A stretch of 64,000 nt of DNA, from assembly GCA_963573305.1 (NCBI GenBank), contig OY754332.1:50381559-50445558 (forward strand), written 5' to 3'. The position numbers and the translations under genes are program-made. How positions within the stretch are numbered: the stretch's first letter is position 1; each line of letters opens with the position of its first letter. This stretch comes from Pyrrhosoma nymphula (taxonomy: Eukaryota; Arthropoda; Insecta; Odonata; Coenagrionidae). Shown in pieces: positions 59,401 through 64,000 of this stretch. Below the pieces are notes generated by a model, which worked only from the letters and a program-made list of their open reading frames with translations, ran no database searches and had not been told where the DNA came from.

Positions 59401-62400
59401 GATGACGGCAAAGCAAAAAGGATTGGTGACGCAGGGCATGCCGAGAAGTATAGGTGGACGGCATAAGCGTATCAGTAATATCCGACTGTGGAATTCAACG
59501 CCAATTGTGAAATCCTATCAGCATCGCCCATTTACTCATTCTCCCTTTGGCCTGCTGGGTTTATCTAGCATCGAAAGTCGGAAAAATGATACCGAAAAGA
59601 TTATGACACAGGATGCCTCGGCGGCAAGAGTTAAGTAAATCGCTAAATATGGATGACCGGTGCATTTGGGTAATACAGCATATTTATTGAGTTATTATTC
59701 CCATAGAATTCAAAGCAACTGATAAAACTGGTTGTTGGCCTTGAAATTTATCATGTGCAAATAGTAATTAGTCAATTTGAATGTTCGTAAGCTACGATAT
59801 TTCCTTAACAAATTTAAAACTCAGAAATTTACTAAAATCTAGTCTAATAAACTCAGTGGTATCGGTTGTAACTTCGTGGAAATTCACTTTCATTGATAAA
59901 AAAGAGCACTTGGTATTTTCCACAAAATTGTATTTAATTATGATTAGTTTCAAGATATAGGTGTTATCTTCACCTGAACCGCCAATGCGTTGAAACTAAT
60001 CGTAGCTTAATAAAATTCTGTGGTAAGTACCTCGTGTTCTTTTTAATCATTGACGTAGTCTAATGTCTACTTTTATAATAACATTATTAATTCACTAAAC
60101 AAATATTTTTCTCAGTTTAAATTGAGCTAACTCATAGCTCTAGGAGTAATAAAATGAATTCGCATTGTTTAACGGGTGCAGATGCATATTTGGATTATAG
60201 TATAATGGACATAAAAAGCAAGCAAAAATTTAAGAGGAACAAATGTTAAAGAAAATTTAAAGGAAACATATTTACTGTCAAATGTGAATGTATGACGGGA
60301 GACCAAACATCAGCTTATAAAAGTTCAACTTAAGTCAGATAAAGAGGAAAAATAGGCTGAATGTATTACGTCCTTGATTGAATGCAGAATCATTAGAGAT
60401 GTGGACGAAGCAAATAGAGAGGTATACCGTAAGATACAGTGAGATAAACACCTACTACCGGTGATAGCGAAGATAGAAGAAGGTTATCGAGTCATAGTTG
60501 TTGAGGATACCATTTAAAGGGAGCTGAATTACAAAATCAGTCAATAAAATTGTGCAACTATGAAAATGTTGTGGAAAGAACGAAGCAGTGAGAAGGAGAG
60601 ACTACTGAGAAAGGTAGACTGCTTCACATGAACATAAAGCTTACTTTAGAGAAAAATGCCAAAACATAAGTGATAGTTCTGGACTGTATTGATGAAATTA
60701 AAAGGAATGAAGAAAATGAGGAAAAGCATGCAAGAGGACACGGTACCCTCCCATTTTGCAGGCTCTTCTGCGATCCATTCTCATTCAGTCAATTTTCTTA
60801 CTTTAACCACTCATTGCGTAGTCGTCTACCAAGAACATGGGACGAAAACGTCCCCGGTGGAGGGGAAGGCTCGTGGTTTTCCTTTTCCCTCCACCCAACG
60901 TAGAAACAATCTAGAGGCCACACTCGAGAAAAATGTGGCAACTGGATAATCACTGACTTGGGTAACTCTACTGGTCGATAATAAAAATATATCCACCCTC
61001 AGAAGATGAAACAAAATCATGTACCGCAACCTCTTAATGGCAGAGCTATTCAAGAAATATACATATAAGTGGACAGGAGAAATGTGTGAACGAGGAAACC
61101 TTGGCTTCAGACCTACTAGATAGGTGAATAGAAAAAGCACTGCGGCTGCACTGAATTCAAAAAAGGCCGTTGGGATGAATAAGAATCCCGGAGAGGCTAG
61201 GCTGTTGCAATTGATCGAATTAAGACAGTTTACGACATGAACTCGTTCTATTCGTGGAACATGGTGAAAGACATCGTTTGGTCTGCATTTTATCTTTATG
61301 TAAAATAGCAAATAAATCAGTATCTAATAAGGACCACAAGATTACACATAGAATATCGCTCGTGGGAGAAGAGAGCTTATAAAGATTCAACTAGATTAGC
61401 GGTAAATAAAGGTTCGTCGGCCAGCTAATTTTAACCCGCAGAAAAATCAAAAAATATGCCATGAGGGTAAATAACAAATAAAGCATAATTTATAAAAAGG
61501 AAGAGTAGTAATGTTTGATTATTATATTGGGATGGTAACAACCACGTTAAAAAGGACATATGAAGAATTTCTTTAGGAAGAAAGCATTAGCGTAGAGAGG
61601 GGCATCGTTCCCCAGGTTTCAAGTGTATGATTATTGACACATTTGAACAGGGAGGTGCTGCTTTGCGATCCAAAGCCATGGCGTAAAGAAGAAGAACGTG
61701 GAATGTAGGACAGATTAGCATAAGATTATGAATTATGGAGAGGAAGTAAACTGGACGGGGGCATTACGATGGTGAAGGAGGGAGCCTCATGGTGGGGCGG
61801 CAAAGTTCCCGAAAGAGAATCGAAGGCAAAAAGTAAACGGACATATGGAGATGTTGAGTGGTTGCCGAGTGTTGTTATCGTCCATAATGGAACCTAAAAA
61901 GGCGGGGCGGAAAAGGAAGGAAGACGAAGGAAGGAGACATTGGATGGCGGAGAATTGTGGAGCAAAGAATGAAGAAGAGAGAAAGAAAATGCTGCGGGTA
62001 AATCGGTACTCAATTTCTGTAGTAAATTTTTTTAAAGTTTGCATCGTTCAATTATATTTTCAGAGACCTCCCCACCTCATCTTACTATCGGCATATAATC
62101 ATAGGGGTATATTATTTGGCTCTTTGGCTCTCGTTGGTTATTTGGGGAGGAAATCCACAGCCAAGGTTGCTTGCGACGTTAAGGATCGGTGGAAGGATTC
62201 GTAAGGAAAATATTACGCGGGATTTGGTGGAAGGATGAACAGAAACACTGCATCGTCATTAAAATAACCATAGCGAATATCGCGAATTTTGACGTCCCAT
62301 CTGATGGACGGAGCAATGCACTCGAAGCGCTTACTCCGAGGGATCGAGATTAATCCACTGTATAACTCCGCCACTGCCAGGATTCAGGCCGGGATGCCGG

Positions 62401-64000
62401 AGTTGCCGGAACACGGATCCTCGGGTTGGGAAACCAGAACTCTAGTCCACGCAGGAACCCAATCCAATGAGACACTAATTCTACGAATGCATTTCTCACT
62501 AATCATGTTGAACTACCACCATCATTGATCGTATTAGACATTTTTCCTATAGGTACCCTTTGTTTTTATGGCTGGTGTATTAACACCGACTGCCTTTCGC
62601 GGTTGCGATGAAAGTGAATATAATTTTCTGCGTTATTTTCCTAATTGAACTTTATCACTATTTTGAGTGAAACATATTGTCGTCTTCAACATCGGTGTCA
62701 ATCATAAACTTGACGTGAGGGGGCCAGTCTGTAGTTACTTTCACCCGTCGCCAAACTACAATTTTCTCTCCTGCGACCTTAAACGACATTAGTGAGTTCA
62801 TAATCATCAAATTTATGGATGGTCGACAGTATTGGTGACCTCGACAGTGATAAAGCGACTTCGGTCGTTTATTTTACGTACAATCGCTCACTCAGATCAG
62901 AACAAGAACTTAGCGTACTATGCGCTTTGTTTGGGTTATATTTGTCAACTATAAGCTACAAATATCACTACCACAAGGTAGTTGATGTCGCCAAAACAGT
63001 TTATGAGTTTTAAAGACTGACTATTGTCGATAAGGCCACAGGGGAGACAAATAACGTTTATCGGTGAGCGACAAAAGCTATAGGCTTTCACTTTTGGACT
63101 AAATTTGTCTTAAGTTGGTTTGAGCGAGATATTTCCCAAGTCATAATGGGGACCATTTTATAATTTTATTTCAGCGTCTGTAAGAAGTATGCAATAAATA
63201 TTGTAGTATTAATGGTGCAAAGATATAGTTATATATGACAAAAATTCTCAGTAATTTAATAATTAAAGCTACATAAGCCTCTAACATGGCTCATTTTTTC
63301 ACGTCATATGGCTGAAAATCCTTCAAAACAGCAGTTTTTTTTGCGATTCTGTAAAAATTATTCGGTGAGTAATAGATTTTGTTTTATAAATAGTCGAGAA
63401 TACATGCAAAACTATATTACACCGTTAGTTTTTTGACGATATCTAGGTGCTAGAAATTCCTAATTTTTTAAAAATATTCTCCCTCTGGAGCGCACAACCG
63501 TAATCTATCCCATGTAAAACAGCTTATATTTGTAGGGAAATTGCTCAAAAATTAGTTTGGTAAGGGGTTAATATTTTTATATCATTGGAAAGATGAGAGT
63601 TTTCTCATTCAAATGAGGACAAATTCAAACATTTCTAGTTGAAGTGATTTATCACTCAAACAACCTTAAAACCAATTTACGTGTTTATTTTCACCGATTT
63701 TATAGGGTCATCATTAGCAATGACTTCTAAAAATTGACGTAAGAAATATAATGAACAACTTTCTGATATGTTTCATTCATCATTTATTCTGAAGACAGTA
63801 GTTCCTCTGCACAAAATGGTTAATTCCAGGTTGAATAAGAATTTGACGAACGGAAATGACCGACAAAATATTGTCAATACATAGGTGAAACCGCTCCACT
63901 GTCCTTAATGTTCAAGTGAAAAACGATTTAATCCGCAAAGGAAGATGGGTAAGTGCTAGAAGGCTGGGGCATCATCGCAGTTGACTGACGGGCGCGATGA
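59401..64000. other. No gene seen
   Basis: AT-rich DNA. Purine-rich plus-strand stretches at 60.3-61.3 and 61.7-62.2 kb look like very decayed retroelement coding sequence, but no motif is firm. A moderately GC-rich patch at 62290-62470 is unassigned. Confidence 0.4.

Overview
The window looks like a piece of a large, AT-rich, repeat-laden arthropod (most likely insect) genome. The evidence is a spliced animal gene with multi-kilobase introns, a mariner element, a Penelope-like retroelement, decayed LINEs, tRNA-derived SINEs and many foldback elements. Nothing bacterial was seen (no operons or ribosome-binding-site-led gene runs). Species cannot be decided from the sequence.

One host gene can be assembled with confidence. 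It is a plus-strand WSCD-type (WSC-domain family) sulfotransferase in four GC-rich coding exons: about 22571-22835, 37448-37687, 40546-40840 and 47014-47242. Introns are about 14.6, 2.9 and 6.2 kb. Splice phases agree across all three introns, and the joined reading frame from the ATG at 22586 is 337 codons plus stop. It carries a PAPS-binding P-loop in exon 1 and the second cofactor-binding segment in exon 2. Two AATAAA signals follow the stop. No WSC domain, signal peptide or membrane anchor is visible, so 5' exons may lie upstream or be absent. A second, unassigned minus-strand ORF with splice-like borders lies at 13129-13491.

Layout. 1-5.4 kb: AT-rich DNA with a hammerhead-like hairpin, G-rich tracts, a field of short repeats and one foldback element. 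5.4-7.5 kb: a minus-strand LINE remnant (linker, RT, C-terminus) with a MITE inserted. 7.5-22.5 kb: mostly featureless, with the orphan ORF, a GC-rich patch near 15.1 kb and a SINE at 17.1 kb. 22.6-47.3 kb: the sulfotransferase gene. Intron 1 holds a LINE/Helentron-type endonuclease fragment, an internally deleted mariner, and a LINE endonuclease remnant. Intron 2 holds three inverted repeats in a row, the first with a hammerhead-like core. Intron 3 holds a LINE tail, a 5'-truncated Penelope-like element with an inverted terminal segment and hammerhead-like core, and a hAT-like MITE. 47.3-64 kb: AT-rich DNA with SINEs, MITEs, LINE tails and a strong GC-rich island at 58.6-59.4 kb.

The most unusual signal is the pair of near-identical hammerhead-ribozyme-like cores at 39.26 and 44.78 kb. 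One lies at the 3' end of the Penelope-like element and one inside a 70-bp-arm palindrome. Both are in introns of the same gene.
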